Numbered from the stretch's first letter, positions 44,349 through 53,711 are shown. The stretch: DNA of 64,000 nucleotides from Rhodococcus ruber (GCF_027270735.1 NZ_JAPWIJ010000001.1:705098-769097); one strand, 5' to 3'. The notes: a model not told the origin generated them from the letters alone. Program-made: numbers and translations.

Positions 44349-45094
44349 GCGAACACCACCTCGAACGGTCGCCGGTAGCGGGCCAGGATGTGCGGCGGCA
44401 ACACGGCTCGATCCGCGGGGTGATCGGACAGGGGCCGTATCTGAGAGTCGAACTGCTCGATGGATGCTCGTTTGGCCTCGAGGGCGTGCGGTGGAAGATC
44501 AATGCGGCGACACCGCGTCCACGGCACCGCCGGATGCTCCGGAGTTGCCCAGTGCCACATCCAGATCGGGTACTCCACCACCGGTATCCCCACCGCGTTC
44601 GCCGCCGTGAGACAGGCTCTCGCGGTGGCTTCGTGATCGGGATGGCCGTCCCCACGCCACGGCGTCAGGCACCAGGTACCCGGGGTGGCGTCGAGCAGTG
44701 GCATCAACGCCTCGGCCACTGCACTTTCGTGGTGCTCGACGGCACCGTCGGTGAACTGCAGACGCGTCGGAGAGTGGTCGATCCCCAGCTCGGCAAGTGC
44801 GCGTTCGGACTCGACGGGTCGTCGCACACGCAGGTCCTCGGCCGTCACCGTCGGGGAACCGGGATGTGACCCGTCGCCGTCGGTCACCGCGACCACCCGC
44901 ACGTCGACGCCTGCCGCGGCCGCCAACGACAGCAACCCACCGACGCCGAGAATCTCGTCGTCCGGGTGGGGGGCGACGACGACCATGGTGACGACGTCCT
45001 TCCATTCGAGGCCGGGGACGGACCAATCGGCCGTCATCCAATCCGATTCTGCGGTGCCGACATCGACTTCGGCGTCGAAAGCGTTCTCTACCAC
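44345..45094 (-). CDS. PIG-L family LmbE-type deacetylase (249 aa)
   Basis: This is a zinc-dependent deacetylase of the LmbE/MshB/PIG-L group that removes N-acetyl groups from amino sugars or related compounds. The zinc motif is VVAPHPDDEILG near residue 37, with DGHPDHEATARACL further on. GTG 45094 has GAGGAGG 7 bp upstream; the preceding open frame belongs to the dehydrogenase gene. Its first codons overlap that gene's stop, and its end overlaps the methyltransferase start (ATGA). A role in tailoring a glycosylated product is inferred from neighbours. Confidence 0.85.
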   Translation of the reverse strand: MVENAFDAEVDVGTAESDWMTADWSVPGLEWKDVVTMVVVAPHPDDEILGVGGLLSLAAAAGVDVRVVAVTDGDGSHPGSPTVTAEDLRVRRPVESERALAELGIDHSPTRLQFTDGAVEHHESAVAEALMPLLDATPGTWCLTPWRGDGHPDHEATARACLTAANAVGIPVVEYPIWMWHWATPEHPAVPWTRCRRIDLPPHALEAKRASIEQFDSQIRPLSDHPADRAVLPPHILARYRRPFEVVFA

Positions 45095-46083
45095 GGGTTG
45101 TCCTCCTCGGCGATGTCGCGGCCGAGGGCTTCGAGGTCGCGCTCGGCGTGGCTCTGCCGCAGGTAGACGGTGAGGTCGGCGACGCGTCCGGCATGCTCCG
45201 CATCGCCGCACAGGGGGCCGGCACCGAGAGCCCTGCCGACGCGGTCGATGCACTGCGTGGCCGTATCCTCGACGACAGCGCGCACGATTCGCGCCCGCGT
45301 TCGCGCGCGACCGGATCGGTCGAACGGGTCTGCGTCCACCTCGGCCGCTGCGGTGGTCAGCGCGCTCGACGCCGCGCCGAGTGCCGCCGCGATGGCACCG
45401 AGATGGGCCGCGCGATGTGGATCCGGCCGCTCTCGGACTGCAGCGTGCAGGGTGTCCGCGACGGCGCACGCGCTGCCGAACCAAGCCGCCGAAACTCCGA
45501 TCGCCCCGTGCCAGAAGCCCGGTCGAGTCAGGTAGTCGGTCGGACCTCCGACCGTGACGGCGGGGACGGCATCGAAGGCAACCGAACCCGAATCGCTCTC
45601 GCTCATGCCCACGGCATGCCAGGTGTTCGGTACCGGGGCGACGCCCTCATGTCTCAGATCGACGGCGAACAACCGGGGACTTCCGTCCACGCGGGCGGTC
45701 ACCAGAGCATGCGTGCACAACGACGCGCCGGAGCACCAGGGCTTGGTTCCGGTCAGAACCCAGCCCGAATCCTGCTGGACCGCTTCGAGAATCGGTGCCG
45801 GCGGTTCCGCTGCCCATACTCCCCAGATCTGCCCGCGCTCCGGCGTCGGGCCGTCGAGTTCGTGCAAGATCGCGATGGCATCGGTGTGCGCCTCCGACCA
45901 TCTGCCGAGAACCGTGTTGTGCCGACTGAGAGCGGCGAGCGATTGCCATCGCAGATCTGTGTAGCCCGACCCGGGCAGGGCCAGGTCGAGACGCCCGTCG
46001 GCCTCGAAAGCGAGGAAGGCGGCGCGCAGCCCTGTGTTCTGTTTCGGGGGGTCGAGCGATTCGCGAAATTCGGTGTCGATCAT
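45088..46083 (-). CDS. Acyl-CoA dehydrogenase-like flavoprotein (331 aa)
   Basis: The protein has the acyl-CoA dehydrogenase fold pattern: a WGVWAAEPPAPILEAVQQDSGWVLTGTKPWCSGASLCTHALVTAR middle segment (beta domain) and a helical C-terminus with RVADLTVYLRQSHAERDLEALG. At 331 residues it is shorter than the usual 380, with little of the N-terminal helical domain, and the catalytic glutamate position cannot be placed with confidence. It starts with ATG overlapping the glycosyltransferase stop. In this operon it may oxidise a side chain of the product rather than fatty acyl-CoA. Confidence 0.8.
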   Translation of the reverse strand: MIDTEFRESLDPPKQNTGLRAAFLAFEADGRLDLALPGSGYTDLRWQSLAALSRHNTVLGRWSEAHTDAIAILHELDGPTPERGQIWGVWAAEPPAPILEAVQQDSGWVLTGTKPWCSGASLCTHALVTARVDGSPRLFAVDLRHEGVAPVPNTWHAVGMSESDSGSVAFDAVPAVTVGGPTDYLTRPGFWHGAIGVSAAWFGSACAVADTLHAAVRERPDPHRAAHLGAIAAALGAASSALTTAAAEVDADPFDRSGRARTRARIVRAVVEDTATQCIDRVGRALGAGPLCGDAEHAGRVADLTVYLRQSHAERDLEALGRDIAEEDNPW

Positions 46084-46811
46084 GCGGAAGGCTCCAGAGA
46101 ACGTAGGAATTCGGCCATACCGTCGGGCGCTCTGCCCCGGAGTCGGCCCGACGTGGTGACCGAGATGTCGCACACCCGACGGCACGCGATGCCGGCGAGC
46201 TCGAGGCGTCGGACCAGATCGTGATCCTCGCCGGTGGCCAGCGGCGCGAATCCGCCGACGGAGCGGTAGTCCGTCGCTCGGACGCCGAGATTGGCGCCGT
46301 GTACGTGTGGATGGCCTAGTTCGTGTCGATAGTGCGCGTCGTAGGTCGATCGCAGCCGCACGTCTTCTTCGACTCGGCCCTCGAAATCGACCGACACCGT
46401 TCCTGCCACCGCCCGAGCGCCGTCGGCGGCGTGCCGAAGATGGCCGAGCAGCCAGTCCTCGCCCACCCGGGTGTCGGCGTCGGTGGTGGCGAACCAGGTG
46501 GTGGCTGCGAGTTCCGAGGCGTAGCTCGAGAATCCGGCTGCCCGGGCCGCTCCGACGTTGCGATGCGCAACTGTCACGGTCGACACCGACGGGTGACGAG
46601 CGGCGATCGAGGCGGAGCCGTCGGTGCACGCATCGAGCACGACGATCGTCGATACGGTTACCGGGGCCACTTCGGCGACGCGACGCTCTGCCCGCGACAG
46701 TGCCGTCAGGCAGGCGTCGAGCAGATCCTGTTCGTTGTGCGCTGGTACGACCACGACGATGTGGCTGACGGGGGTACGGCTGGGGATATGGGGAGAAACT
46801 TCGACGACCAC
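46080..46811 (-). CDS. Family 2 glycosyltransferase (243 aa)
   Basis: This is an inverting GT-A glycosyltransferase of the GT2 family. The N-terminal strand IVVVVPAHNEQDLLDACLTAL and VVLDACTDGSASIA form the nucleotide-sugar site, TTDADTRVGEDWL carries the DXD-like metal site, and GGFAPLATGEDHDLVRRLELAG holds the ED acidic pair. There is no membrane helix. GTG 46811 is preceded by AAGGGTGG. It is the first gene of the operon and lies directly behind a hairpin leader. The acceptor is unknown. Confidence 0.85.
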   Translation of the reverse strand: MVVEVSPHIPSRTPVSHIVVVVPAHNEQDLLDACLTALSRAERRVAEVAPVTVSTIVVLDACTDGSASIAARHPSVSTVTVAHRNVGAARAAGFSSYASELAATTWFATTDADTRVGEDWLLGHLRHAADGARAVAGTVSVDFEGRVEEDVRLRSTYDAHYRHELGHPHVHGANLGVRATDYRSVGGFAPLATGEDHDLVRRLELAGIACRRVCDISVTTSGRLRGRAPDGMAEFLRSLEPSA

Positions 46812-46824
46812 GGTCCACCCTTTT

Positions 46825-46874
46825 CAGACACCGGACTGGAGAACAGTCCGCGAACGGGAAACCGCCGGTGTCTG
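46825..46874 (-). promoter_or_regulatory. Structured 5' leader of the GT2 operon (candidate)
   Basis: CAGACACCGG (46825-46834) and CCGGTGTCTG (46865-46874) are inverted repeats, and GGACTG/CAGTCC (46833-46849) forms a second hairpin that shares two bases with the first. The outer stem ends about 4 bp before the AAGGGTGG ribosome site of the glycosyltransferase, so folding could affect translation. It may instead be an operator with a long spacer. Confidence 0.5.
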
Positions 46875-47109
46875 GACGGATGAGGTTCTCTCTCTAGTAC
46901 CCGTTCCCGGCCTGCCGACACATGCGCTCTGGCCAGCAGAGACAATGTCCGGGTCGGGTTGGCGCAAGGTACTCGTACTCGGGGTTTCTTTCGGCCGTTT
47001 CGGAAATATCCGATTAGCAAATGTCCGAGCGGTATGTGTTAATGGGCGTTGCCCCGTGGCAGCACTGCTGATGGGCATCACGACGCAGTACGAAGGATGG
47101 TCGGGTCAC

Positions 47110-48024
47110 ATGGCAACACAGGTTCGCACTCGCAGGTTCGCCCGTATCGGGGTAATCGTCGCAGGTACAGCCCTTGCTGCATCGGCAGCATTCGGATCGG
47201 CGCAGGCCGCGCCGCTGTGGCCGGGTGGCCCGGACATCTCCATTCCTGGCATGCCCGGGTCCTCGGATCCCGCCGCGCCTGCGCCCGCTCCGCAGCAGCT
47301 CGTTCCGCAGCTCGCACCTGCCAACTTCGCAGATCCGAGCATCAGCCCGTCCGGCGGCGAGGTCGTCGGAGTTGCGCAGCCCATCGCAATCCGCTTCGAC
47401 GAGGCCATCGGCGATCGCGATGCCGCACTGCGGGCCATTCGTGTCACCACGAACCCGTCGGTCGACGGCCACTTCTACTGGATCAACGACACCCAGGTGC
47501 GGTGGCTGCCCAATGAGTTCTACCCGGCGCACACCCAGGTGACCGTCGAAGCAGGCGGCGCGAAGGCGGAGTTCTCCACCGGCGACTCGATCATCACCAC
47601 TGCCGACGACAACACCAAGCAGATCACCGTCACCCGCAACGGTGAAGTCGTCAAGACCATGCCCACCTCGATGGGCAAGGTCGGCCACGAAACTCCGAAC
47701 GGCACCTACATCGTCGGCGAGCGCTTCCGCGACATGTACATGGACTCGTCCACCTACGGCGTCCCGGTGGACTCCGAGGAGGGCTACCGCACGTACGTCG
47801 AGTACGCCACGCGAATTTCCTACAGCGGCATCTTCGTGCACGCGGCCCCGTGGTCGGAATCCCAGCAGGGCTACTCGAACTCCTCGCACGGCTGCCTCAA
47901 CGTCAGCACCGAAGACGGTAAGTGGTTCTTCGAGAACGCCCAGAAGGGCGACCCCGTCATCGTCGTCAACACCGACGGCGGCACCTTGAGTGGATCCGAC
48001 GGCCTCGGAGACTGGAACCGCTGA
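47110..48024 (+). CDS. L,D-transpeptidase with Ig-like domain (304 aa)
   Basis: This secreted peptidoglycan cross-linking enzyme makes 3-3 bonds, as LdtMt proteins do. The signal peptide (residues 1 to about 33, ending FGSAQAAP) is followed by an Ig-like domain (about 60-145; SISPSGGEVVGVAQPIAIRFDEAIG) and the YkuD catalytic domain, with IFVHAAPWSESQQGYSNSSHGCLNVS carrying the catalytic His and Cys. ATG 47110 with AAGGATGG upstream is chosen over an earlier in-frame ATG. The stop is followed at once by a short hairpin element shared with another gene in this window. Confidence 0.92.
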   Translation: MATQVRTRRFARIGVIVAGTALAASAAFGSAQAAPLWPGGPDISIPGMPGSSDPAAPAPAPQQLVPQLAPANFADPSISPSGGEVVGVAQPIAIRFDEAIGDRDAALRAIRVTTNPSVDGHFYWINDTQVRWLPNEFYPAHTQVTVEAGGAKAEFSTGDSIITTADDNTKQITVTRNGEVVKTMPTSMGKVGHETPNGTYIVGERFRDMYMDSSTYGVPVDSEEGYRTYVEYATRISYSGIFVHAAPWSESQQGYSNSSHGCLNVSTEDGKWFFENAQKGDPVIVVNTDGGTLSGSDGLGDWNR

Positions 48025-48029
48025 GACCT

Positions 48030-48055
48030 GGGTCATTCCGCAGGCTCCACTCCTG
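48030..48055 (+). repeat. Dispersed 26 bp hairpin repeat, copy A
   Basis: This 26 bp element begins GGGTCATTCCGCAGGCTCC and matches copy B at 24 of 26 positions. It contains CGCAGG-ctccact-CCTGCG, a small hairpin, right after the L,D-transpeptidase stop codon, so it may work as a terminator as well. Confidence 0.7.
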
Positions 48056-48131
48056 CGCGGCGTCGACGCCGAACACCTGAGTTCGGGCAATCTTCACCGC
48101 TCGTTCTCTTTGTCTGAGTAATATTTTCGCG

Positions 48132-49064
48132 ATGAGCACAACGACCGAGCGGGTGCTGCCCGCGGCACGGAAGAAGGGCTTCTTCCATCGGCCGTGGACC
48201 GATTACGCGCTGTTCGTCATCCTGGTCGGGCCGAACCTGGCGCTCTTGGCGATATTCACATACCGGCCGCTGGTGGAGAACTTCCAATTCTCGTTCTTCG
48301 ACTGGAACCTCTCGTCACCCACTTCTACGTTCGTCGGCTTCGAGAACTATCGCGAGTGGGCCTCGCGCGACGACACCTGGCAGATCGTCGGCAACACCGT
48401 GGTGTTCACAGTCGCGGCGGTTGTCGGCTCGTTGGTGCTCGGCCTGGTGCTCGCCCTACTGCTGGATCGAAAGCTCAAAGGCCGCAACTTCGTTCGGTCG
48501 GCAGTATTCGCCCCGTTCGTCATTTCCGGCGCGGCGATCGGGATCGCGTTCCAGTTCGTGTTCGATCCCAACTTCGGTCTGATTCAGGACCTGCTCAGAC
48601 GCTTCGGCCTCGGCACGGTCCCGGATTTCTACCAGGACCCGAAGTGGGCCATGGTCATGATCACCGTGACGTATCTGTGGAAGAACCTGGGCTACACCTT
48701 CGTCATCTACCTCGCGGCTCTGCAGGGTGTGCGCAAGGAACTGATGGAAGCGGCCGAGATCGATCAAGCGAGCCGCTGGACCACGTTCCGGAAAGTGCTT
48801 CTGCCGCAACTACGTCCGACGACGTTCTTCTTGTCGATCACAGTGCTGCTCAACTCGCTTCAGGTCTTCGACATCATCAACGTCATGACGCGTGGCGGCC
48901 CATTGGGCACCGGCACCACCACCATGGTGTATCAGGTCTACGAGGAGACGTTCCGTAACTTCCGGGCCGGGTACGGTGCCACGGTAGCAACGATCCTGTT
49001 CCTCGTATTGCTGGTCGTGACTCTCGTACAGGTGCGCATCATGGATCGAGGTGACCAGCGATGA
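48132..49064 (+). CDS. ugpA: UgpA-type ABC transporter permease (310 aa)
   Basis: This is an inner-membrane permease of the carbohydrate/glycerophosphodiester importer family. Six helices are visible, with the EAA loop EAAEIDQASRWTTFRKVLLPQLRPT that contacts the ATPase. The order ugpA-ugpE-ugpB-ugpC with tight overlaps is the same as in M. tuberculosis, where the system takes up glycerophosphodiesters. The start ATG is in a good context (TTTTCGCGATG), but a clear ribosome site is not visible. It ends with 4 bp overlap (ATGA) on ugpE. Confidence 0.88.
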   Translation: MSTTTERVLPAARKKGFFHRPWTDYALFVILVGPNLALLAIFTYRPLVENFQFSFFDWNLSSPTSTFVGFENYREWASRDDTWQIVGNTVVFTVAAVVGSLVLGLVLALLLDRKLKGRNFVRSAVFAPFVISGAAIGIAFQFVFDPNFGLIQDLLRRFGLGTVPDFYQDPKWAMVMITVTYLWKNLGYTFVIYLAALQGVRKELMEAAEIDQASRWTTFRKVLLPQLRPTTFFLSITVLLNSLQVFDIINVMTRGGPLGTGTTTMVYQVYEETFRNFRAGYGATVATILFLVLLVVTLVQVRIMDRGDQR

Positions 49065-49951
49065 CCGTGGTGAACAGGCCGGATACCGTTCCGCCGAAGC
49101 ACGTCGAGAACGACGGCGCCAGGCAGCGGACGCGACGCACCGCGAATCTGTTCGGCTACATAGCCATGGTGCTCGTGTTGTTGATGATCGGGTTGCCGCT
49201 GTTCTGGATTCTGATCACCTCGTTCAAAGACCGACCGGACATCTACGTGCAGCCGGTCACGTGGTGGCCCAGCGCTTTTCATCCGCAGAACTACGACCAG
49301 GCCACAACTCAGGTGCCGTTCTTCACGTACCTTCGCAACTCGTTCGTCATCACCACCGCCGTGTCGTCCATCAAGTTCGTTCTCGGTGTGCTCAGCGCGT
49401 ATGGATTGGTGTTCTTCCGGTTCCCCGGAAAAAACATCGTGTTTCTGGTCATCATCGCCGCACTCATGGTGCCGAATCAGATCACGGTGATCTCGAACTA
49501 CTCGTTGATCTCCGATCTGGGGTGGCGTAACTCGTTCCAGGGCATCATCATTCCTCTGGCAGGTGTCGCCTTCGGAACATTTCTGATGCGCAATCACTTC
49601 TTGTCGCTGCCATCGGAGATCATCGAAGCTGCACGGATGGACGGTGCCGGGCCGGCTCGATTGATGTTTCGCGTCGTGCTGCCGCTGTCGGGACCGACGA
49701 TGGTTGCGTTCGGCATCATCACCATCGTCAACGAATGGAACGAGTACCTCTGGCCGTTCCTTATGTCCGACGACTCTTCCGTCGCACCACTTCCGGTCGG
49801 TTTGACGCTGTTACAGAACAGTGAGGGCTACACCAACTGGGGTGCCGTGATGGCAGCAACCATCCTGACCATTCTTCCGATCCTGCTCGTTTTTCTCGTT
49901 CTGCAACGTCACATGATCAAGGGCCTCACCTCCGGTGCGGTCAAGGGCTGA
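49061..49951 (+). CDS. ugpE: UgpE-type ABC transporter permease (296 aa)
   Basis: This is the second permease of the importer, with six helices and an EAA motif, EAARMDGAGPARLMFRVVLPLSGPTM. It forms a heterodimer with UgpA in the cytoplasmic membrane. It overlaps ugpA by 4 bp and ends about 28 bp before ugpB. The C-terminal QRHMIKGLTSGAVKG is the usual permease tail that reaches into the cytoplasm. Confidence 0.88.
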   Translation: MTVVNRPDTVPPKHVENDGARQRTRRTANLFGYIAMVLVLLMIGLPLFWILITSFKDRPDIYVQPVTWWPSAFHPQNYDQATTQVPFFTYLRNSFVITTAVSSIKFVLGVLSAYGLVFFRFPGKNIVFLVIIAALMVPNQITVISNYSLISDLGWRNSFQGIIIPLAGVAFGTFLMRNHFLSLPSEIIEAARMDGAGPARLMFRVVLPLSGPTMVAFGIITIVNEWNEYLWPFLMSDDSSVAPLPVGLTLLQNSEGYTNWGAVMAATILTILPILLVFLVLQRHMIKGLTSGAVKG

Positions 49952-49979
49952 TCACACCCATCAACAGGAGTCGAACACC

Positions 49980-51305
49980 ATGGCACACATCATCAATCGA
50001 CGCGGCTTCCTCACACTCGGCGGAGCGGCGGCCGCCGCCGCTGCCCTGGCCGCGTGCAGCGGACCCGGGTCGAGTTCCTCGGGTGGGCAGGCAGTCGAAG
50101 GCGAGGCAGGCACCATCAACTTCTGGTCCAGTCACCCCGGGCAGTCGCAGGAATTCGAGATGGAACTGATCGCACGGTTCCAAGCCGAGAACCCGGATCT
50201 GACGGTCAATCTCATCGATGGTGGAAAGAACTACGAGGAGGTGTCGCAGAAGTTCAACGCGGCACTGTCCGGCAACGATGTGCCCGACGTCGTCCTACTC
50301 TCGGACGTCTGGTGGTTCAACTACGCCCTCACCGGTGCGATCGAGCCACTGGACAAGCACTTCTCCGCGGCCGGAGTAGACCAGTCCGACTACGTGGATT
50401 CGCTTCTCGCCGATTACAACTGGAACGGCAGTCACTGGGCGTTGCCGTACTCGCGCTCGACGCCGCTGTTCTACTACAACAAGGCTGTCTGGCAGCAGGC
50501 CGGTCTGCCCGACCGCGGGCCGGCCACCTGGCAGGAATTCGACGAGTGGGGCCCGCGCATCCAGGCCGTTGTCGGAAACGGCAAGCTCGCCCACGGCTGG
50601 GGCAATGCCGTCGACTACCTCGGATGGACGTTCGAGGGCCCGATCTGGACGTTCGGTGGATCGTACTCGGATCAGTTCGAGTTGAAGTTCGACGACGAGA
50701 AGACAATTGCAGCAGGTCAGTTCCTCAAGGACATGATCCACACCAAGAAGTACGCCGCAGTGTCCAACGACATCGCCAATGATTTCGCTGCCGGCATCCT
50801 GGCGTCCACGATCGCCTCCACCGGCGATCTCTCGACCATCACCAAAGGTGCCGCCTTCGAGTTCGGCACCGCGTTCCTGCCGGCCACCGACGGCGCACCG
50901 GGCTGCCCCACCGGCGGTGCGGGCCTGGCCATCCCCGCGAAGATCTCGGACGAGCGAAAGGTGAACGCGCTCAAGTTCATCGACTTCGTCACCAACGGTG
51001 CCAACACCGCCTACTTCTCGCAGAACACCGGTTACATGCCGGTCCGCAAGTCGGCGCAGCAGGACCCGTCGGAGATTGCATTCCTCGAGGCCAACCCCAA
51101 CGCCAAGACGGCCGTCGATCAATTGGCAAACACCCGTTCGCAGGATTATGCCCGCGTGTTCGTCCCCGGCGGCGACAAGATCATCGGTAGCGGACTCGAG
51201 CAGATCGCGCTGCAGAACGCCGATGTAGCAACGACATTCGCGTCGATCTCGGATCAGCTTCAGCAGATCATCGACCGCCAGATCACCCCGAAGCTGCCGA
51301 AGTAA
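49980..51305 (+). CDS. ugpB: UgpB-type substrate-binding lipoprotein with Tat signal (441 aa)
   Basis: This is the extracellular binding protein of the ugp importer. The N-terminus MAHIINRRGFLTLGG has the twin-arginine pattern (Arg7, Arg8), and the lipobox LAAC puts lipidation at Cys26, so a folded protein is exported through Tat and then anchored. The body is a type I binding protein with the sugar-binding cleft (VPDVVLLSDVWWFNYALTGAIEPLD). The substrate is probably a glycerophosphodiester or sugar; this cannot be settled from the sequence. CAGGAG lies before the ATG. It overlaps the ATPase gene by one base. Confidence 0.88.
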   Translation: MAHIINRRGFLTLGGAAAAAAALAACSGPGSSSSGGQAVEGEAGTINFWSSHPGQSQEFEMELIARFQAENPDLTVNLIDGGKNYEEVSQKFNAALSGNDVPDVVLLSDVWWFNYALTGAIEPLDKHFSAAGVDQSDYVDSLLADYNWNGSHWALPYSRSTPLFYYNKAVWQQAGLPDRGPATWQEFDEWGPRIQAVVGNGKLAHGWGNAVDYLGWTFEGPIWTFGGSYSDQFELKFDDEKTIAAGQFLKDMIHTKKYAAVSNDIANDFAAGILASTIASTGDLSTITKGAAFEFGTAFLPATDGAPGCPTGGAGLAIPAKISDERKVNALKFIDFVTNGANTAYFSQNTGYMPVRKSAQQDPSEIAFLEANPNAKTAVDQLANTRSQDYARVFVPGGDKIIGSGLEQIALQNADVATTFASISDQLQQIIDRQITPKLPK

Positions 51306-52390
51306 TGGCCGCCGTTCACTACGCCGGTGTCTCGCACCGGTACCCGGGAGCCGATTCGCTCGCTGTGGACAGCCTGGAACTCGACATCGCAGACGGTGAA
51401 TTCATCGTCCTGGTCGGGCCATCGGGCTGTGGCAAGTCGACAAGTCTGCGGATGCTGGCCGGCCTCGAATCCGTCGAAAGCGGCCACATCGACATCGGCG
51501 GAGTGGACGTCACCTCGTTGGCACCGCGGGCCAGGGACGTCGCGATGGTGTTCCAGAACTACGCGCTGTACCCCAACATGACCGTCGCCGACAACATGGG
51601 TTTCGCGCTGCGCAATGCCGGGATGAGCAAGGCGGACACTGCCGCACGAGTGCTGGACGCGGCGAAGATGCTCGAGCTCGAGCCGCTGCTCGGTCGCAAA
51701 CCCGGCAAGCTCTCCGGTGGCCAGCGCCAGCGAGTCGCGATGGGGCGCGCCATCGTGCGTCAACCCAAGGTGTTCTGCATGGACGAGCCGCTGTCCAACC
51801 TCGACGCCAAGCTGCGAGTGTCGACCAGAGCCCAGATCGCCGGGCTACAGCGACGATTGGGCACCACCACGGTGTACGTCACCCACGATCAGGTCGAGGC
51901 CATGACGATGGGTGACCGGGTTGCGGTACTGCTCGACGGCAAATTGCAGCAGATCGCCGCTCCTCGGGAGCTGTACGACAATCCCGTCAACACCTTTGTC
52001 GCCGGATTTATCGGTTCCCCCGGAATGAACCTCGTCGACGCACCCGTGCACGACGGTGCAGCTGTCCTCGGCGATCTGCGAATCTCCGTTCCGTCCTCGG
52101 CGCGCGAGCGCGTGGTGGTCGGAATTCGCCCCGAATCATGGGACCTGGTGGGCAACGGCAGTGACACCGGCCTCGACCTGACTGTCGAGCTGATCGAAGA
52201 GCTGGGCGCGGAGTCCTTCGTCTACGCGTCTGCACCCAGCTCCGAGCATGGTTGGACCACGCCGTCCGGGCGCATCTCGGTTCGCGTCGACCGCAAGCTG
52301 TCCATCGCACTGGCCGAAACCGTTCGACTGGTGCCCAAGCTGGACGAGTTGTTCTTCTTCGACTCCGCTACCGGTCTGCGGTTGTCGTAG
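51305..52390 (+). CDS. ugpC: UgpC-type ABC transporter ATPase (361 aa)
   Basis: This is the nucleotide-binding subunit of the importer. Walker A GPSGCGKST (Lys44), Q-loop VFQNYALYP, signature LSGGQRQR, Walker B VFCMDEPLSNLDAK and the switch His in VYVTHDQ are all present. The C-terminal regulatory TOBE-like domain (residues about 240-361) is typical of MalK/UgpC proteins. It starts one base inside the ugpB stop. Its last 23 bp overlap the convergent P450 gene. Confidence 0.92.
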   Translation: MAAVHYAGVSHRYPGADSLAVDSLELDIADGEFIVLVGPSGCGKSTSLRMLAGLESVESGHIDIGGVDVTSLAPRARDVAMVFQNYALYPNMTVADNMGFALRNAGMSKADTAARVLDAAKMLELEPLLGRKPGKLSGGQRQRVAMGRAIVRQPKVFCMDEPLSNLDAKLRVSTRAQIAGLQRRLGTTTVYVTHDQVEAMTMGDRVAVLLDGKLQQIAAPRELYDNPVNTFVAGFIGSPGMNLVDAPVHDGAAVLGDLRISVPSSARERVVVGIRPESWDLVGNGSDTGLDLTVELIEELGAESFVYASAPSSEHGWTTPSGRISVRVDRKLSIALAETVRLVPKLDELFFFDSATGLRLS

Positions 52391-53678
52391 CCGGTTCACC
52401 GAGATCGATCGGCAGGGTAGCCCAACCGTGTAGGACGCGGGTGTTGCGGCGGGTTCCCTCGCCTGCCGGGCGCAGGTGGGGGAACCTGTCGAACAGCGCT
52501 TTGAGGCCTACTTCCGATTCGGCCTTGGCCAGTGCTGCGCCGAGGCAGTAGTGGCGTCCGCCCGAGAACGACAGGTGCTTGCCTGCGTTGGCGCGGGTGA
52601 CGTCGAATCTGTTCGGATCCTCGAACACCAGCGGGTCTCGGTTGGCACCGGCGAGCACGAGGATCACCAGTGATCCTTCCCTGATCGGCACGCCCTCCAC
52701 CACGACATCGTGTTTGGCGGCCCGTGCGGTCAGCTGCACCGGAGATTCCATCCGCAACATCTCGTCGATGGCGGTGGGCCAGTGCGACGGATCCTGCTGC
52801 AGCACGGCGAGTTGATCGGGGTGATCGAGCAGCAATCGGATTCCGCTACCGAGCAGGTTGACGGTCGTCTCGAATCCTGCCGCCAGCACCAATCCTGCTG
52901 TGGCCCTGAGTTCTTCGTCGTTCAGGCCGATGCCCTCGTCCGTCGCGGCGATCAGCTGGCTCATCAGGTCGTCGCCGGGAGTGCGGCGCAGCTCGGTGAT
53001 GTGCTGAGAGAGCCAGGCGTCGAACCCGATCAGTCCGCGCTCGACCTGCTTGAACTGGCTCCAGGACAATCCGATGTCGAGGCTCGGTGCGGCCATCTCA
53101 CCGAATTCGAGAACCCGTTGGTTGTCCTCCACCGGAACGCCGAGGATGCGCCCGATCACCGCGACCGGCAGGCGCGCGCAGTAGCGATCGACGATGTCGA
53201 CGACCGGAGAACCGTCGGACAGCTCGTCGAGCAGAGCGTCGGCGGTTTCCTGCACCTGATCGCGCATCTGCGCCACGGCCCGAGCGGTGAACACAGAGGA
53301 CACCAGTTTGCGATACCGCGTGTGATCGGGCGGTTCGACCGAGAGGAGAGACGGCGGCAGAATCGGATGCAGGGCACCGGATCTGGTGTGTCGTTCGACC
53401 CACTGCAGCGGTGCGGGCAAGGTGCCGCCCAGCCGAGTGACTCTGAAGTCGTCCGAGCGGAGCAGGTCGAAGGCCACCCGATGGTGCACGGTGATGTTCG
53501 AGATGCGGGTCTTCACCAACGGTGCCGTGCCGCGCAGCTTTTCGTAGACCGGCGTCGGATTCGCCCGCGTCGCGGGATCGGCCACCAGCATGGCCTGCGG
53601 ATCACCCGCTGCCGCTGCTCGTCTGGCCGCGAACCGAATGACCCCGTGCGCTGCAAGCCATCGTACGAATTCCCTCAT
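52368..53678 (-). CDS. Cytochrome P450 (436 aa)
   Basis: This is a heme monooxygenase. The heme-binding loop is FSGGRHYCLGAALA with Cys378; the I-helix acid/threonine pair is in AAGFETTVNLL; the K-helix EXXR lies in EMLRMES. No signal peptide or membrane anchor is present, as in soluble actinobacterial P450s. No ferredoxin or reductase gene is adjacent, so the electron donor is elsewhere. The substrate cannot be assigned. It overlaps the end of ugpC and lies 33 bp upstream of the M13 gene's stop. Confidence 0.92.
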   Translation of the reverse strand: MREFVRWLAAHGVIRFAARRAAAAGDPQAMLVADPATRANPTPVYEKLRGTAPLVKTRISNITVHHRVAFDLLRSDDFRVTRLGGTLPAPLQWVERHTRSGALHPILPPSLLSVEPPDHTRYRKLVSSVFTARAVAQMRDQVQETADALLDELSDGSPVVDIVDRYCARLPVAVIGRILGVPVEDNQRVLEFGEMAAPSLDIGLSWSQFKQVERGLIGFDAWLSQHITELRRTPGDDLMSQLIAATDEGIGLNDEELRATAGLVLAAGFETTVNLLGSGIRLLLDHPDQLAVLQQDPSHWPTAIDEMLRMESPVQLTARAAKHDVVVEGVPIREGSLVILVLAGANRDPLVFEDPNRFDVTRANAGKHLSFSGGRHYCLGAALAKAESEVGLKALFDRFPHLRPAGEGTRRNTRVLHGWATLPIDLGEPATTTADR

Positions 53679-53711
53679 CCGAACACCCTCCCCTTGTCCT
53701 ACCCGGTACTA

